This document shows, one piece after another, positions 18,861 to 26,089 of a DNA stretch of 64,000 nucleotides. The stretch spans positions 248,001-312,000 of the forward strand of contig NZ_SCRP01000034.1 in the NCBI RefSeq assembly GCF_004298475.1, in the 5' to 3' direction. Both the position numbers and the translations under genes were made by a program. The notes beneath the pieces are model-generated. The model worked only from the letters and a program-made list of their open reading frames with translations, was not told the DNA's origin and ran no database searches. Within the stretch, counting starts at the first letter, position 1, and each line of letters starts with the position of its first letter. This DNA is from Paraburkholderia sp. GTDB taxonomy: Bacteria > Pseudomonadota > Gammaproteobacteria > Burkholderiales > Burkholderiaceae.

Positions 18861-19601
18861 ATGACCCAATCCATCCAGCGCCCGAGCGGCCGCCCCGCCA
18901 GCCAGCTTCGCGACGTCCGCATCACCCGCCACTATACGAAGTACGCCGAAGGTTCCGTGCTCGTCGAATTCGGCGATACGAAGGTGCTGTGCACCGCGAG
19001 CGTCTCCGAAAGCGTGCCGCCGTTCCTGCGCGACAAGGGCCAGGGCTGGCTCACCGCCGAATACGGCATGTTGCCGCGCGCCACCCACACGCGCAGCGAC
19101 CGCGAAGCCGCGCGCGGCAAACAGACGGGCCGCACCCAGGAAATCCAGCGCCTGATCGGCCGTGCGCTGCGCGCCGTGTTCGACCTCGAAACGCTCGGCG
19201 CGCGCACGATCAACCTCGACTGCGACGTGATCCAGGCCGACGGCGGCACGCGCACGGCGAGCATCACGGGCGCCTTCGTCGCCGCACACGACGCGGTGTC
19301 GAAGCTGCTCGCGATGGGCCGCATCGAGCGCTCGCCGATCACCGATTACGTCGCGGCGATCTCGGTCGGCATGTACGAAGGCGCGCCGTTGCTCGACCTC
19401 GACTACGCCGAAGACTCGCAGTGCGACACCGACATGAACGTCGTGATGACCGGCTCGGGCGGCATCGTCGAAATCCAGGGCACGGCTGAGGGCACGCCGT
19501 TCTCGCGCGCCGAAATGGACGCGCTGGTCGACCTCGCGCAAAGCGGCATCCGCACGCTCGTCGAGAAGCAGAAGGCCGTGCTGGAGAGCGTGCATGGCTG
19601 A
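18861..19601 (+). CDS. rph: Ribonuclease PH
   Basis: 246 residues, standard length. It is a phosphorolytic 3'-exonuclease that trims tRNA 3' ends. Characteristic segments are [19 protein letters not shown] near residues 30-48, [18 protein letters not shown] near 64-81 with the phosphate-binding Arg residues, and the [18 protein letters not shown] signature near 117-134. It overlaps rdgB by 8 bases, so the two are translationally coupled. Confidence 0.95.
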   Translation: MTQSIQRPSGRPASQLRDVRITRHYTKYAEGSVLVEFGDTKVLCTASVSESVPPFLRDKGQGWLTAEYGMLPRATHTRSDREAARGKQTGRTQEIQRLIGRALRAVFDLETLGARTINLDCDVIQADGGTRTASITGAFVAAHDAVSKLLAMGRIERSPITDYVAAISVGMYEGAPLLDLDYAEDSQCDTDMNVVMTGSGGIVEIQGTAEGTPFSRAEMDALVDLAQSGIRTLVEKQKAVLESVHG

Positions 19602-20256
19602 GACGCGCGACATGACCGCTGACGCGCTCGCGCGCGAGATGGTGGCTGCTGACGCGCTCGCGCGCGTCGTGCTCGCGTCGAACAACGCGGGCAAGCTGCG
19701 CGAGTTCGCAGCGCTCTTCGCGACGGCGGGCATCGAACTCGTGCCGCAGGGCGAATTCAACGTGCCCGACGCACAGGAACCGCATCCGACCTTCGTCGAA
19801 AATGCGCTCGCCAAGGCGCGTCACGCGGCGAAGCTGACCGGCCTGCCCGCGCTGGCCGACGATTCCGGCCTGTGCGTGCGCGCGCTGCGCGGCGCGCCGG
19901 GCGTGCATTCCGCACGCTACGCGCAGCTCGCGGGCGGCGAAAAGAGCGATGCGGCGAACAACGCGCTGCTCGTCGAGCACCTGAAGGACCACGCGGATCG
20001 CCGCGCGTATTACTACTGCGTCCTCGCGCTCGTGCGCCACGCGGACGACCCCGAGCCGCTCATCGCCGAAGGCCGCTGGCACGGCATCGTGCTCGACGCG
20101 CCGCGCGGCGCCAACGGCTTCGGCTACGACCCCTACTTCTTCCTGCCGGCGCTGAACGCGAGCGCCGCCGAACTCGATCTGGCCGTGAAGAACGCATCGA
20201 GCCACCGGGCGATTGCGCTGAAGCAGTTGCTCGCACGGCTCAGGGAGGACGCATGA
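19594..20256 (+). CDS. rdgB: XTP/dITP pyrophosphatase (HAM1/RdgB)
   Basis: 220 residues. It removes non-canonical purine triphosphates (ITP, XTP, dITP) from the nucleotide pool. The family signature [16 protein letters not shown] begins near residue 26. [12 protein letters not shown] follows near 88 and [11 protein letters not shown] near 172. The extra 24 N-terminal residues contain a 19-base direct duplication (19618-19636 and 19648-19666), giving ADALAR twice. An ATG at 19612 would shorten this extension. The TGA overlaps the hemW ATG as ATGA. Confidence 0.93.
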   Translation: MAETRDMTADALAREMVAADALARVVLASNNAGKLREFAALFATAGIELVPQGEFNVPDAQEPHPTFVENALAKARHAAKLTGLPALADDSGLCVRALRGAPGVHSARYAQLAGGEKSDAANNALLVEHLKDHADRRAYYYCVLALVRHADDPEPLIAEGRWHGIVLDAPRGANGFGYDPYFFLPALNASAAELDLAVKNASSHRAIALKQLLARLREDA

Positions 20257-21470
20257 GCCAGGCGCATGAAACCGGTAACCGCGTGATCCAGGCGTTCTCG
20301 ATGCCGGGCAGCATCCGGCTGACCTCGCTGCCGCCGCTCTCGCTCTACGTGCATTTCCCGTGGTGCGTGCGCAAGTGTCCGTACTGCGACTTCAATTCGC
20401 ACGAATGGAAAGGCGAGCGCTTTCCCGAGAACGAATACCTCGACGCGCTGCGCGCCGACCTCGAACAGTCGCTGCCGCTCATCTGGGGCCGCCAGGTGCA
20501 CTCGGTTTTCATCGGCGGCGGGACACCGAGCCTGCTCTCGGCGGCCGGGCTCGACCGGCTGCTCTCGGACGTGCGCGCCCTGCTGCCGCTCGACGCCGAT
20601 GCCGAAATCACGCTCGAAGCGAACCCGGGCACATTCGAAGCCGACAAGTTCGCGCAGTTTCACGCGAGCGGCGTGAACCGGCTTTCGGTGGGCATCCAGA
20701 GCTTCAACGAAGCGCACCTGAAGGCGCTAGGACGCATCCACGATGCGGCGCAGGCGCGTCACGCCGTCGAAGTCGCGGCGAAGACCTTCGACAACTTCAA
20801 CCTCGACCTGATGTACGCGCTGCCGAAGCAGACGCTCGCCGAATGCCAGGCGGACATCGAAACGGCGCTCTCATTCGCGCCGCCGCATCTGTCGCTCTAT
20901 CACCTGACGCTCGAACCGAACACGCTGTTCGCGAAGTTTCCGCCGCCGCTGCCCGACGACGATCAGTCCGCCGACATGCAGGAGTGGATTCACGCGCGCA
21001 CGGCGCAAGCGGGCTACGAACGCTACGAGGTGTCGGCGTATGCGAAGCCGAATCGGCAATGCCGCCACAACCTCAATTACTGGCGCTTCGGCGACTACCT
21101 CGGCATCGGCGCGGGGGCGCACACGAAGCTGTCGTTCCCGAACCGCATCGTGCGCCAGGCGCGCTACAAGCATCCGACGACGTTCATCGAGCAGGCCCGC
21201 GCAGGCACGGCGGTGCAGGAGGAGCACGAGGTCGGCCCGCACGATCTGCCGTTCGAGTTCATGCTCAATGCGCTGCGGCTCGTGGAAGGTTTCCCGGTGT
21301 ATCGCTTCGCCGAGTCCACCGGGCTTTCGATGACGTCGATCGAACCAGCGCTCGAGGAGGCCGAGCGGCGCGGGCTCATCAGCCGCGATTACGAGAAAAT
21401 TGCGCCGACCGAACTCGGACAGCGCTTTTTGAACGATCTGCAGGAGATGTTTCTCAAGGACGCCGGCTAA
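20253..21470 (+). CDS. hemW: Radical SAM haem chaperone HemW (HemN-like)
   Basis: 405 residues. The radical-SAM cluster motif CVRKCPYCDF (CxxxCxxC) is near residue 37, with GGGTPSLLS near 88, EANPGTF near 124 and the HemN-type GIGAGAHTK near 284. It lacks the extended N-terminal cysteine arrangement of true coproporphyrinogen dehydrogenases, so the HemW haem-chaperone assignment is preferred. It is the third gene of rph-rdgB-hemW, overlapping rdgB by 4 bases. Confidence 0.92.
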   Translation: MSQAHETGNRVIQAFSMPGSIRLTSLPPLSLYVHFPWCVRKCPYCDFNSHEWKGERFPENEYLDALRADLEQSLPLIWGRQVHSVFIGGGTPSLLSAAGLDRLLSDVRALLPLDADAEITLEANPGTFEADKFAQFHASGVNRLSVGIQSFNEAHLKALGRIHDAAQARHAVEVAAKTFDNFNLDLMYALPKQTLAECQADIETALSFAPPHLSLYHLTLEPNTLFAKFPPPLPDDDQSADMQEWIHARTAQAGYERYEVSAYAKPNRQCRHNLNYWRFGDYLGIGAGAHTKLSFPNRIVRQARYKHPTTFIEQARAGTAVQEEHEVGPHDLPFEFMLNALRLVEGFPVYRFAESTGLSMTSIEPALEEAERRGLISRDYEKIAPTELGQRFLNDLQEMFLKDAG

Positions 21471-21508
21471 CGCAACGCGCAGGCTGCTGGCGACACCGGC
21501 TTTTGAGT

Positions 21509-21514
21509 TACAAT
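21509..21514 (+). promoter_or_regulatory. -10 element of tRNA-Ser(UGA)
   Basis: TACAAT lies 10 bases before the mature tRNA. A -35 element is not evident in the GC-rich 3' flank of hemW. Confidence 0.4.
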
Positions 21515-21524
21515 GCGCGGCTTC

Positions 21525-21614
21525 GGAGGTGTGGCAGAGTGGTTGAATGCACCGGTCTTGAAAACCGGCGAAGGGGTAACCCTTCCGTGAGTTCGAATCT
21601 CACCGCCTCCGCCA
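21525..21614 (+). tRNA. tRNA-Ser(UGA)
   Basis: A 90-base type II tRNA with a long variable arm. The acceptor GGAGGTG pairs with CGCCTCC, the discriminator is G, and CCA is encoded. The anticodon TGA is at 21559-21561 in the loop CTTGAAA. Its 3' 14 bases are the core of the integration site of the element that follows, and the gene is kept intact by the element's duplicate. Confidence 0.95.
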
Positions 21615-21619
21615 GACAT
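21601..21619 (+). repeat. attL (tRNA-Ser 3' end)
   Basis: The 14-base core CACCGCCTCCGCCA is the last part of the tRNA-Ser T-stem, acceptor and CCA. It is followed by GACAT, against TACAT at the right copy. Confidence 0.8.
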
Positions 21620-21628
21620 CCAATGAAT

Positions 21629-21651
21629 ACGGGCCTTTCGGCCCGTTTTTC
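21629..21651 (+). terminator. Terminator after tRNA-Ser(UGA)
   Basis: The stem ACGGGCC/GGCCCGT with a short loop is followed by TTTTTCATTT, 15 bases after the tRNA. It lies inside the element, so the element itself supplies the tRNA terminator after integration. Confidence 0.75.
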
Positions 21652-21657
21652 ATTTCT

Positions 21658-21677
21658 ACCCGCCAAAACACCCGCCA
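21658..21677 (+). repeat. Paired 8-bp boxes inside the left end (candidate integrase arm sites)
   Basis: Two direct copies of ACCCGCCA at 21658-21665 and 21670-21677, 12 bases start to start. The same pair with the same spacing and orientation is found inside the right end (36801-36820). Arm-type integrase sites have this arrangement. Binding is inferred. Confidence 0.65.
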
Positions 21678-21733
21678 TCCGCTGAAGTGCTTGAATGGCG
21701 TTGTATCGTCACCACGCCGCCGGCTGTTCACCG

Positions 21734-22291
21734 TCACTCGTTGGCCAGTCCTTCCGCGTTCTCGACCGTCAAACTGTCACTGACACCGTACACCGCCCGC
21801 ATCGTCGCGAGTGCAATGTCGATTCCTGCAATTGCCAGCACAAGCCGATGGCGGTTCGTGTTCAGTGTGCCCGACGTCGTGCGCCGGAACATCGCGAGCG
21901 GCGCCAGCGTCTGCTCCCGCATCGTCAGCAGCTTCGTGACGTTCTGGCACACCGCCCGGACCTGCTTCTGGTTATCGTGAAACTCGCGGGCCGAACGCAC
22001 GCGCCGACTCAAGCCAGCCACCGGCACCCGCTCCGCCCGCCAGCCGGCCGCCGAATGACGCCAGACGACAGGCTGCGGCACCAGGCGCCCGTTTCGCTTC
22101 CACCATTCGATCCGTATCTTGCCGGTGTGCGGGGGCTGCAGGAAGTTCAGCAGCTCATCAAGCCCGTGCAATGCCTGATCGATCTGGGCGATCTCTTCCG
22201 CGATGCGCGCCGCCACCGCACGCGCCTGCTTTTCGATTTCGGGCAATTGCTCGATCGTGGGAGGGGTCCGTGTCTCAATAGCGTTAAGCAT
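21734..22291 (-). CDS. Hypothetical protein of the element's left end (possible cargo gene)
   Basis: 185 residues, not recognised. The N-terminal half is largely helical and charged (EIEKQARAVAARIAEEIAQI near residues 18-37). The middle contains KIRIEWWKRNGRLVPQPVVW near residues 58-77, and the C-terminal part is a hydrophobic-rich helix region (RLVLAIAGIDIALATMRAVY). A terminator separates it from the rest of the element, so it has its own promoter. It is the last gene before attL, a typical place for accessory genes. Function unknown. Confidence 0.55.
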   Translation of the reverse strand: MLNAIETRTPPTIEQLPEIEKQARAVAARIAEEIAQIDQALHGLDELLNFLQPPHTGKIRIEWWKRNGRLVPQPVVWRHSAAGWRAERVPVAGLSRRVRSAREFHDNQKQVRAVCQNVTKLLTMREQTLAPLAMFRRTTSGTLNTNRHRLVLAIAGIDIALATMRAVYGVSDSLTVENAEGLANE

Positions 22292-22358
22292 GGCGGCGCG
22301 GGGTCCGTAACGTAAGGATTAGCCTGTCTCTAGAATCGTACCGCGCGCAACGGCCTGT

Positions 22359-22389
22359 AAACGAAAACAGGCCGGCAACGGCCAGCCTG
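22359..22389 (-). terminator. Terminator ending the main minus-strand operon of the element
   Basis: Read on the minus strand: the stem CAGGCTGGC / GCCGGCCTG (one G-T pair) with loop CGTT, then TTTTCGTTT. It lies 30 bases after the stop of the HTH gene at 22421. Confidence 0.7.
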
Positions 22390-22420
22390 AAATTGCCACA
22401 CGGGCGGCGTCTGCACTACG

Positions 22421-22810
22421 TTATCGACCCCGACGCCTCGCGATAAAGGCTGCAATACTTTCTCCCGGAACACAGCTCGCGCGCAGGCCGATCTTCATGA
22501 GTTCCAGTTCCCCCCTGCGCACTAGCCCATATACAGTTGCCTTCGAAACACCCAGCTTTTGCGCAACGTCGCTCACGCGGTATAACGCCCCGGCTCGGAC
22601 CAGATGCTCACTTGAAGGCGTTTCCGCTGCCCCCGATGCGCGTTGCGGACTAACGATCGTTGTCGCTACAGTCCGATCGCGTAGCCGTGCCGCTACGCGA
22701 CATGCAATGCGCTCGGCGAGCACGTCGAGCAGTTCGACGCACAGCTCCAGTTCACGGGTGCTCAGTTGGTTCAATTCCGGCTTCGAAGCCTTGGGTAAGC
22801 GCGCCATCAT
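22421..22810 (-). CDS. MerR/excisionase-type helix-turn-helix protein
   Basis: 129 residues. The C-terminal half is a winged-helix HTH_17 domain: YRVSDVAQKLGVSKATVYGL (about residues 77-96), then VRRGELELMKIGLRASCVPGE. This is the architecture of phage excisionases and small DNA-binding regulators. The N-terminal half (about residues 10-45) is helical and may dimerise. It is the last gene of the minus-strand operon, 24 bases after its neighbour. Its target is unknown. Confidence 0.7.
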   Translation of the reverse strand: MMARLPKASKPELNQLSTRELELCVELLDVLAERIACRVAARLRDRTVATTIVSPQRASGAAETPSSEHLVRAGALYRVSDVAQKLGVSKATVYGLVRRGELELMKIGLRASCVPGESIAAFIARRRGR

Positions 22811-22834
22811 CCCTCCTCGATGTCATAGATACGC

Positions 22835-23185
22835 TCAGCCATGATGCACCTTCGCCCTTTTCTCAACGTGGGCGTGCGCCTGATCGTGCATCTTCCCGGC
22901 GATCTGGTGGAGGTACTGGCCAATGAGATCAGCGGCATTCAAAAGCCCGCAGTGCGCCTCATGCCCAAGTGGCACGACATCGACATCGACATCGTCCACC
23001 GTTTCACACAGACTGTTGTGCACCAGTCGCGAAATCGTCGAAATCGCATTGGACGCGCGACTGATCTCGCCGATCAGATCGCTCGATACGGTCGACCATT
23101 CGGGCGCGTTGGGGCGTGCGTAGTGGTCGAACATAAGCGCGCCACGAAAGCACGCATCCTTGGGCGTGAGTTTGGAATCAGCCAT
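22835..23185 (-). CDS. Hypothetical protein of the element (DUF3077-like size, His-rich C-terminus)
   Basis: 116 residues from ATG 23185, which follows GGAGGTGCGTC and overlaps the stop of the previous gene by 8 bases. Visible segments are FRGALMFDHYARP near residue 12, an acidic run VDDVDVDVVPLGHEAH near 63-78, and a His-rich end (HDQAHAHVEKRAKVHHG). No family is recognised with certainty. Tight coupling to the upstream 56-residue gene suggests a joint role under C4 RNA control. Confidence 0.55.
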   Translation of the reverse strand: MADSKLTPKDACFRGALMFDHYARPNAPEWSTVSSDLIGEISRASNAISTISRLVHNSLCETVDDVDVDVVPLGHEAHCGLLNAADLIGQYLHQIAGKMHDQAHAHVEKRAKVHHG

Positions 23186-23348
23186 GACGCACCTCCGCAC
23201 GGGCTAGCTCGGCCAGACGGCGCAGCGCGTCGCCGGTCACGTCGAGCGCATCGAACACAGTCGGAGCGGTTGCAGCGTCACGTAAGGCGGCGCGGATGAT
23301 TTCGAGGGGGGATTGCAGCTGATCGGGGTGAGCGAGGGTTTGACGCAT
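23178..23348 (-). CDS. Small protein under C4-type antisense RNA control (56 aa)
   Basis: The start is ATG 23348, eight bases after GGAGG. A longer frame reaching to 23510 would read through the structured RNA region and is rejected. The 56 residues form a short, mostly helical protein (LEIIRAALRDAATAPTVFDA). The ribosome site lies inside a segment complementary to the upstream antisense RNA, so translation is expected to be repressed by it, as for icd/ant of phage P1. The protein itself is not recognised. Confidence 0.55.
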   Translation of the reverse strand: MRQTLAHPDQLQSPLEIIRAALRDAATAPTVFDALDVTGDALRRLAELARAEVRHG

Positions 23349-23356
23349 TGTGCGAC

Positions 23357-23582
23357 CTCCTTGTACGGGTAAGACCCGCAGCCCCGTCGCCAAACGGGGT
23401 GAGCGGGCACTGAGCGGGGTTGGCGAACCGGCGTACAAGGTAACCGGCAGACCCGAGGGTCTCCCCACCCAGGCCCGCCCATTGAAAGAGGCGCGCAAAG
23501 GCGAGCGCAAATAGAAAAGCCGCAGGTCGAACGACGGCGCGGCTTACTTGCGCCTTGTACATGTCAGGTCGCCAAACCCGAG
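23357..23582 (-). ncRNA. C4-type antisense RNA locus with a1b1 and a2b2 targets
   Basis: On the minus strand a central segment CCTTGTAC-gcc-GGTTCGCCAACCC (23417-23440) is complementary, in the correct antiparallel order, to two flanking segments. The upstream one (23553-23579) contains GGGTTTGGCGACC then GTACAAGG. The downstream one (23359-23393) contains TTGGCGA then GTACAAGGAGG, the last being the ribosome site of the 56-residue gene. The central part folds with AGACCC/GGGTCT-type hairpins. This is the C4/a1b1/a2b2 logic of P1-like immunity RNAs. The mature ends are not determined, and the core is about 23400-23475. Confidence 0.65.
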
Positions 23583-23607
23583 CCGCTGTTGTTTCAGCAG
23601 CAAGCCG

Positions 23608-23637
23608 ATCATGCCTGCGTCAGGTGGGCGGCGTCAA
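23608..23637 (-). promoter_or_regulatory. Candidate promoter of the C4 transcript
   Basis: On the minus strand TTGACG (23637-23632) and CATGAT (23613-23608) are spaced by 18 bases, just upstream of the a1b1 segment. It overlaps the end of the gene at 23634. Confidence 0.4.
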
Positions 23638-24206
23638 GCCCCGCCTTTCGTTTTGGAGCGCCTTTCGGTCCGTCGCGCCAGCAGCTCGTCCAGCTCGGCT
23701 GCCGCCTCCCGCGCAGAGCGCGAAAGGCCGAGCATCTGAGAAACACCGGCACCGGTTCGAAGTTGAGAGGGTTGCGGTTCCTCTGACTTCGCCTGCTTTG
23801 CGACTGAACCCGACGTCGCCGCCTTCAAGTCTTCGGGCCAAACTCGCCATGCGGCGCCGACCCGAAAAAAGCCGAGCGACGCCTTGTGCTCAAACGCGGT
23901 CCGGTATGAGACGCTGAGCAGCGCGGCAGCTTCTTTGACACTGAGCGCACGCATGCCGGGCGGTAGCGACGCCTCACGCTCGACCGTCGGCGCTACTTCG
24001 ACCGCCGACGCCTTGCCCCTCTCGTTCTCCGTGCGCAAGGTTCGGTTTTCGGCATCGAGACGCGTGTTCTCGGCCTGCAGAGCTTCAATTTTCGCGCGCA
24101 GCTCGTCGATCGCACCGGCGGCCTTCCAGTCGAGAGATTTTTCGCGGCTCGCACTCTGCTCCACACGTGCCCGCAGCCGCCGCGCCAAATCATCGAACTT
24201 GCCCAT
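23634..24206 (-). CDS. Coiled-coil plus helix-turn-helix DNA-binding protein
   Basis: 190 residues from ATG 24206. Residues about 25-60 form a leucine-zipper-like coiled coil (IDELRAKIEALQAENTRLDA). Residues about 88-125 form an excisionase/MerR-like HTH (ALSVKEAAALLSVSY then LGFFRVGAAWRVWPEDL). The basic C-terminus may also touch DNA. A dimeric DNA-binding protein is likely, acting as a regulator of the neighbouring C4 locus or a partition/packaging factor. The exact role is not known. Confidence 0.6.
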   Translation of the reverse strand: MGKFDDLARRLRARVEQSASREKSLDWKAAGAIDELRAKIEALQAENTRLDAENRTLRTENERGKASAVEVAPTVEREASLPPGMRALSVKEAAALLSVSYRTAFEHKASLGFFRVGAAWRVWPEDLKAATSGSVAKQAKSEEPQPSQLRTGAGVSQMLGLSRSAREAAAELDELLARRTERRSKTKGGA

Positions 24207-24270
24207 ACGCCCCTCGCTGGTTCCTGTGCGCCAGACGATACCCGATCTTTCGTGAGCCCTACGCCGTAGA

Positions 24271-25179
24271 TCATGCGAATGCCATCGACTCCAGCTCACG
24301 GCGTAGCAGCATCGCTCGCTGCTGCGAGCAGCTGAGGAACCGGCGGATATCCGCTACCGTGCAGCGCAGTCGCCCCGCGGCGATCTCGGCCGCTACTCGC
24401 TCTCGATCTCCCGCGTCCGGCGGCCCGTTACTGGCCACCGTTTCCGTGACTGCGGGCTCCGCAACCGTTACCGCCGGCGGTACCTCCCTTTCGCACGGTG
24501 CTTGCGGGACGACCTTCGCCGCGCCTGCGGGACGATCGAGCGCCAGCGCCCAACACAGGCATCCCACCCCTTCTAGCGTGAGCGCGCACAACATCCCGAC
24601 CAGCAGATCAAGCCTCGACTCAGGCACGCCCAGGGCGCTCGCGAGTCGGCCCGTTACCGGGTCGGCGCGCAGCTCGTCACGGCGAGTAACGGCACGATCA
24701 GCGGCCGTTTCCCGGCGACGCGCGTCGTCCGCCTCGGCGTCCAGCGCATCAATGCGCGCCCGAAGCGTGACGTGCTTCGCCTCGCACCGGCTCGCACACC
24801 GGGCCACCAGCTGCGCCACCGCCGTTGCCCTGTCCGTTGCAATCGCGCCCAGATCGCGCCCGACGTCGTGCGGCCCGGTCACTGCCTGCGCCCGGTGCTC
24901 GCCGGCGTGCTGCTGGGCGAGCAGGAAGAACACTGCGTGCCCATAGCACGTCGCAGCCATGCAGCCCATCCAGATTCCCGCTGCGATGATGCGGTGCGGG
25001 AGGCTTGCGCCGCTCCACAGCGCGGGCAGCAGATGCGCGGCTGCGGTCAGCAACACGCCGATCATCACCCACGCCACACGCTCGGAAGGCAACCCGCCGC
25101 GCTGCATTCCCGACAGGATCGAGAGGAACACCGCAGCACCGGTCGCCGGTACCGCCAGCCCAAAGGGTGCGTATCGCAT
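24271..25179 (-). CDS. Phage/satellite inner-membrane protein with central coiled coil
   Basis: 302 residues. Three to four hydrophobic segments lie in the first 100 residues (for example VAWVMIGVLLTAAAHLLPAL and IIAAGIWMGCMAATCYGHAV), then a charged helical region (about 115-170) and another hydrophobic helix (LDLLVGMLCALTLEGVGCLC, about 190-210). The C-terminal 60 residues contain a small HTH-like segment (CTVADIRRFLSCSQQRAMLL). The family is unknown. A signalling or replication-attachment role is conceivable but unsupported. Confidence 0.5.
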   Translation of the reverse strand: MRYAPFGLAVPATGAAVFLSILSGMQRGGLPSERVAWVMIGVLLTAAAHLLPALWSGASLPHRIIAAGIWMGCMAATCYGHAVFFLLAQQHAGEHRAQAVTGPHDVGRDLGAIATDRATAVAQLVARCASRCEAKHVTLRARIDALDAEADDARRRETAADRAVTRRDELRADPVTGRLASALGVPESRLDLLVGMLCALTLEGVGCLCWALALDRPAGAAKVVPQAPCEREVPPAVTVAEPAVTETVASNGPPDAGDRERVAAEIAAGRLRCTVADIRRFLSCSQQRAMLLRRELESMAFA

Positions 25180-25191
25180 GTGATCCTCTCG

Positions 25192-25452
25192 TTACCGCGG
25201 CTGGATCGCGTCCAGTACGTTGAACGCCGCATCGGGGCCGTCTTCTGCAAGAGCAGCCAGCGAGGCAAGCGCAAGCGCGAATTGCTGGTCATCCGCAGAC
25301 TCGGCGGCGTCGTTCATATCGTGCGCGTCCGCCATCAGCTCGGCCGCAATTCGCGCGCGCTGCTCGGTGGTCAGGGCGTGGCAAATTGCTTTAAGCAGCG
25401 ATGCCGTATAGAGAAACGGGTCTTCATCCAGCGAAGGTTTTTTCTGGCTCAT
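25192..25452 (-). CDS. Small acidic hypothetical protein (86 aa)
   Basis: ATG 25452 follows a GAGAG-containing leader and gives MSQKKPSLDEDPFLYTASLL. The protein is helical and acidic, rich in Ala/Asp/Glu, without signal or membrane segments. It lies 12 bases upstream of the membrane protein gene and is likely cotranscribed. No family recognised. Confidence 0.5.
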   Translation of the reverse strand: MSQKKPSLDEDPFLYTASLLKAICHALTTEQRARIAAELMADAHDMNDAAESADDQQFALALASLAALAEDGPDAAFNVLDAIQPR

Positions 25453-25487
25453 CACACTCTCGCATGGTCGGTTGGAACGGTTCCCGG

Positions 25488-25814
25488 TCACGCCAAATCC
25501 TCGCCGCTGTGAAGATCGATGATCCGGCGAGTAATGGTCTGAATCTGCCCGCTTACGTTGGCATCGATCTCCTGCCGTGGCTTGCCGTACGCGCGCTCGA
25601 TCACGGCCAACGCGGCCGCCAGCCGGGTACGCTCGCTCGCGCCGCGCAGCATGATCTGCTCGACAACGTCGAGCGCGGCGCGCGATTTCATTCGGCACAT
25701 GTCAATCAGTTCCTGTTCTTCAGGCGTCTTTTTAGGCCGCCCCGTCGGATTGCCGCTTGTGCCCGGCTGGAACTGCTTGCCCGCGCCACGTGGCTTTTTG
25801 CTGTTTGTCGCCAT
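25488..25814 (-). CDS. DUF5681-domain phage protein
   Basis: 108 residues starting MATNSKKPRG. The segment KQFQPGTSGNPTGRPKKTPE (about residues 13-32) is the DUF5681 hallmark, a basic Gly/Pro motif followed by a helical region. DUF5681 genes commonly sit next to phage terminase genes and may be DNA-binding packaging proteins. Here no large terminase is present. A role as a small-terminase-like packaging adaptor is an inference from family context. Confidence 0.7.
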   Translation of the reverse strand: MATNSKKPRGAGKQFQPGTSGNPTGRPKKTPEEQELIDMCRMKSRAALDVVEQIMLRGASERTRLAAALAVIERAYGKPRQEIDANVSGQIQTITRRIIDLHSGEDLA

Positions 25815-25858
25815 ATTTGCTCCTACAATGCCCCGAGATCGTTTCATCCCGAAGAGTC

Positions 25859-26089
25859 ATGGTGTTGGCCCAGATCGAGTCCATTGCCGTCGTGCTGGCG
25901 GCAGGCATCGTCCTGTACGTCGTCGGGGCGATGTTGGGCACGCTCCGGGCCAACTCCTATCTGATCGGCAAGCTCACTGGCCGGGCTGTTCGTCGGCGGG
26001 TGCTGCGTTGGCTGGGATTCCAGCGAGATCCGAAAGCCTCATCCCACCCGCCGGAAACAATCGACGTGGAAAGCCGGTGGCTCGACTAG
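25859..26089 (+). CDS. Small single-span membrane protein on the opposite strand
   Basis: 76 residues from ATG 25859. It is the only plus-strand candidate gene of the element. One hydrophobic helix spans about residues 8-28 (IAVVLAAGIVLYVVGAML), then a basic stretch (RAVRRRVLRWLGFQR) places the C-terminus on the cytoplasmic side. Its last 116 bases overlap, antisense, the 3' end of the large ejection-protein gene. The ribosome site (GAAG) is modest. Function is unknown, with lysis or exclusion among the possibilities. Confidence 0.45.
   Translation: MVLAQIESIAVVLAAGIVLYVVGAMLGTLRANSYLIGKLTGRAVRRRVLRWLGFQRDPKASSHPPETIDVESRWLD

Noticed and set aside
23278..23562. A 94-codon frame starting at ATG 23562 through the C4 region
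   Set aside because: Its start lies in the a1b1 target segment and it would be translated through the structured antisense RNA. No ribosome site or family resemblance was found.
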